Origin: Zobellia roscoffensis
GTDB taxonomy: Bacteria > Bacteroidota > Bacteroidia > Flavobacteriales > Flavobacteriaceae
Assembly: GCF_015330165.1 (NCBI RefSeq)
Contig: NZ_JADDXT010000002.1
Span: 1,486,504 to 1,550,503, forward strand
Length of the DNA stretch: 64,000 nt
Direction of reading: 5' to 3'
Every line of letters begins with the position of its first letter. Within the stretch, counting starts at the first letter, position 1. Shown here piece by piece: positions 62,106 through 64,000 of the stretch. Made by a program: the position numbers and the translations under genes. The notes under the pieces were generated by a model that had not been told where the DNA came from, did no database searches, and worked only from the letters and a program-made list of their open reading frames with translations.

Positions 62106-62699
62106 TTAACCTGCTATTGCCTTTGAAACTAATTTAAGCGAGCTTTTTGAAAGAGGTAGTTTCAATGCGGCTTTATGACCTTCTTCCGACATCTTTCGCC
62201 ATGTTTTTTGAAGGATATCTATTACCTTGGCTTCTTCATGCTCGGAGGCAAATGGTTCAAAATAATGCTCTAAAAATACCAAGCAAATAACATCTTCTAA
62301 GGTTTGTGTATCCTCATTTTTCTTCAGTTGCTTTTTCTCAAGCAAAAAGGCCACTTTATCAATAGTTTCCTGGTCGTAACCCACTTCTTCTAAAATTGAA
62401 CCCGCTTTTTTTGCATGGAATTTTTTCAGGTCTTGACGCCATTTGAGATAACCTGTACGGTTCATTTCATATGATTCCCGCGGAATTTCCCAACGGCAGA
62501 TATGTTGGCACCTTGCTGTTAACTGTAAAGCTTCTGAGGCTTTGGGTGCAAAATCATTCAATTTTTCCGTCATCCGAAGTGCATAAAGCAATTCTTTTGG
62601 GTATGTTTTCCCTGAAGGAGCAGTTTCTGTATGTGGGTCTTTTTCATTCGCCTTATCAAACAATGAAAAGGCTTGCTGTAATTTATCGGGCGATGCCAT
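62106..62699 (-). CDS. DUF4202-family protein
   Basis: 197 residues. Opens with PDKLQQAFSLFDKANEKDPH and includes HICRWEIPRESYEMNRTGYLKWR and VICLVFLEHYFEPFASEHEEAK, features of the DUF4202 family often found near nitrate/nitrite or sulfur assimilation genes. His residues suggest an HD-like fold, but activity is unknown. It lies between nirD and the kinase gene; a 24-bp palindromic element (62702-62725) sits just upstream of the start. Confidence 0.75.
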   Translation of the reverse strand: MASPDKLQQAFSLFDKANEKDPHTETAPSGKTYPKELLYALRMTEKLNDFAPKASEALQLTARCQHICRWEIPRESYEMNRTGYLKWRQDLKKFHAKKAGSILEEVGYDQETIDKVAFLLEKKQLKKNEDTQTLEDVICLVFLEHYFEPFASEHEEAKVIDILQKTWRKMSEEGHKAALKLPLSKSSLKLVSKAIAG

Positions 62700-62701
62700 A
62701 G

Positions 62702-62725
62702 CGTATATTTTGGCCCTAATATACG
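62702..62725. promoter_or_regulatory. Inverted repeat CGTATATT-N8-AATATACG
   Basis: CGTATATT (62702-62709) and AATATACG (62718-62725) are perfect reverse complements around an 8-nt spacer, 2 bp upstream of the DUF4202 start. It could be a regulator site or part of the leader. Confidence 0.4.
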
Positions 62726-62831
62726 AATACCGTGAAACCTAATCCTCTTCTATGAAATCACTTTAGTTAACTAATCGGAATATAGGAGGTTTTTAGGGTG
62801 GTTTGCACGTTTTTGTATATCCGGTTAACTA

Positions 62832-63209
62832 CTACTCTTCAAAACCAACATAGACAAAATCACTCTCTATTTTAATCGGATATGTTGCAATTGCTTCTAA
62901 ATCCCCGTTTAAATTTTCTCCATTTTCTAATGAAAATATCTTTTTATGCAATGGACAGGCAACCATAGGAGTACCCTTGTGATCACCGATCATTCCTCTG
63001 CTTAAAACCATTTCTTGTTTTTCAGGAGATAGGTTTTGGCAAGCATACCATGTATTTAACCTTTCAAAATTAAATACGGCAATTTGTAAATCTTTATATT
63101 TTACACAAGCGCCTCCATCTTTTGGAAACACAGTAATGGGTGCAGCCTTAAACCAAACGGTTACATCTTCTGGTTTTACTGTTTTATATTTATCTGAAAC
63201 TATATTCAT
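62832..63209 (-). CDS. nirD: Nitrite reductase small subunit
   Basis: 125 residues, Rieske-like fold subunit of the NADH-dependent assimilatory nitrite reductase. Conserved parts are TVFPKDGGACVKYKDLQIAVFNF, GMIGDHKGTPMVACPLHKKIFSLENG. As in other NirD proteins, the Rieske ligands are incomplete (only CPLH retained), so no [2Fe-2S] cluster is expected. It follows nirB by about 30 bp. Confidence 0.92.
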   Translation of the reverse strand: MNIVSDKYKTVKPEDVTVWFKAAPITVFPKDGGACVKYKDLQIAVFNFERLNTWYACQNLSPEKQEMVLSRGMIGDHKGTPMVACPLHKKIFSLENGENLNGDLEAIATYPIKIESDFVYVGFEE

Positions 63210-63239
63210 GATTTAAAATTTAGTTGCTTTAAAACTCAA

Positions 63240-64000
63240 TTAGATCCACTTTTCTGGCATTTTTTGCTCTCTTAATGGTACAAATACTAAGTTGTCATCT
63301 TCCTCTTCGCTATTTACAAAGTGGTTAAAACGTTTCATCATTTCTGGGTCATTAATAGCTTGTGTCCATTCGCACTCAAACTTATTAACTAGCGTTTGCA
63401 TTTCATTTTCTAAATCTTCTGCAATTCCTAATTTATCTTCAATAATTACTTCTTTTAAATAATCAAGACCACCTTCTAAACGTTCTTGCCATGCCGCTGT
63501 TCTTTGTAATGGTTTAGCAGTACGCATGTATAACATTAAGTAACGGTCTATATATTTAATTACCGTTTTGTTATCTATTTGCTCTGCAAATAACTCAGCA
63601 TGTCTTGGTGTAGCACCACCATTACCGCCAAGATATAAGTTCCAACCACCTTCTACAGCAATTAAACCAAAATCTTTACCACGAGCTTCGGCACATTCAC
63701 GAATACAGCCAGAAACTCCACCTTTAATTTTGTGTGGAGCACGTATTCCTCGGTATCTATTTTCCAATTCAATACCAAAACTTACACTTTCATCCATACC
63801 GTAACGGCACCAAGTAGAACCCACACAAGTTTTTACTGTACGTAAAGATTTTCCGTAAGCATGCCCGCTTTCAAAACCGTGATCTATTAAATCTTTCCAG
63901 ATTAATGGCAATTGGTTTAAGGTAGCACCAAATAAATCGATACGAACACCACCAGTTACTTTGGTATATAAATCATATTTCTTGGCAATTTCTCCAAGAG
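63240..64000 (-). CDS. nirB: Nitrite reductase large subunit, C-terminal part (partial)
   Basis: The frame is open to the window edge, giving about 250 residues; the true start is outside. Upstream of 63911 it reads YDLYTKVTGGVRIDLFGATLNQLP, matching NirB, so the TTG at 63911 is not a start. Siroheme/[4Fe-4S] ligands appear in CVGSTWCRYG and GGVSGCIRECAEARGKDFG. The enzyme reduces nitrite to ammonium with NADH in the cytosol. It heads a cluster with nirD, DUF4202, NarX-like kinase and siroheme synthase. Confidence 0.93.
   Translation of the reverse strand, partial: LGEIAKKYDLYTKVTGGVRIDLFGATLNQLPLIWKDLIDHGFESGHAYGKSLRTVKTCVGSTWCRYGMDESVSFGIELENRYRGIRAPHKIKGGVSGCIRECAEARGKDFGLIAVEGGWNLYLGGNGGATPRHAELFAEQIDNKTVIKYIDRYLMLYMRTAKPLQRTAAWQERLEGGLDYLKEVIIEDKLGIAEDLENEMQTLVNKFECEWTQAINDPEMMKRFNHFVNSEEEDDNLVFVPLREQKMPEKWI

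Noticed and set aside
63240..63911. A separate short protein starting at the TTG at 63911
   Set aside because: The frame stays open upstream to the window edge and reads conserved NirB sequence (TGGVRIDLFGA), so the gene is cut by the window, not short.

Overview
The window looks like chromosome from a marine-type Flavobacteriia (Bacteroidota). It has two SusC/SusD gene pairs, LacI-type regulators next to glycan-utilisation loci, lipoproteins ending in a lipobox Cys, TAnnTTTG-like promoter boxes and several TTG starts. Genus is not resolved; Zobellia/Maribacter-like is a guess from gene content.

Layout. (1) 1-1395: housekeeping flank with a LolC/E-type permease (partial), rbfA, methylmalonyl-CoA epimerase and a CAT-anticodon tRNA. 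(2) 1384-38439: a genomic island of about 37 kb. It is bounded by a 13-bp direct repeat that copies the 3' end of the tRNA and carries a tyrosine integrase just inside its right end. From left to right it holds: a LacI regulator; a glucuronate-type polysaccharide utilisation locus (SusC, SusD, GH88/105-like, exported RraA-like, sodium symporter, UxaC, SDR reductase, clan GH-A hydrolase, cytosolic RraA-like, UxuA, GH115-like, GH28-like); an unrecognised exported protein; a seven-gene leftward defence operon (PD-(D/E)XK-like protein, HsdR, small protein, HsdM, extended HsdS, AAA ATPase, HNH nuclease); and a mobility/replication module (DnaC-like ATPase, winged-helix protein, excisionase-like HTH, unknown protein, integrase). 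(3) 38440-42570: chromosome resumes with the displaced terminator, a YdeI-family protein with a CDGSH tail, and a copper module (HMA-AraC regulator plus CopA-type ATPase). (4) 42570-58394: a second glycan locus, with a LacI regulator, a leftward operon (SusC, SusD, DUF3823, GH5-like, DUF5060) and a divergent rightward operon of acid-sugar catabolism genes. Five TTGYRCAA palindromes lie between the two operons. (5) 58606-64000: a luciferase-like oxidoreductase, then a leftward nitrite-assimilation cluster (NirB partial, NirD, DUF4202, NarX-like kinase, siroheme synthase).

How it works together. The island PUL should import a uronic-acid-rich oligosaccharide through SusCD, trim it in the periplasm and take up free uronate by the symporter. 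UxaC, the SDR and UxuA would then convert glucuronate through fructuronate and mannonate to 2-keto-3-deoxygluconate. KDG kinase and aldolase are not in the window and must come from the host. The same island brings a restriction system whose operon runs, with overlapping start and stop codons, into a Septu-like ATPase/HNH pair. That operon and the co-mobilisation of a sugar locus with a defence locus are the most interesting parts of the window.
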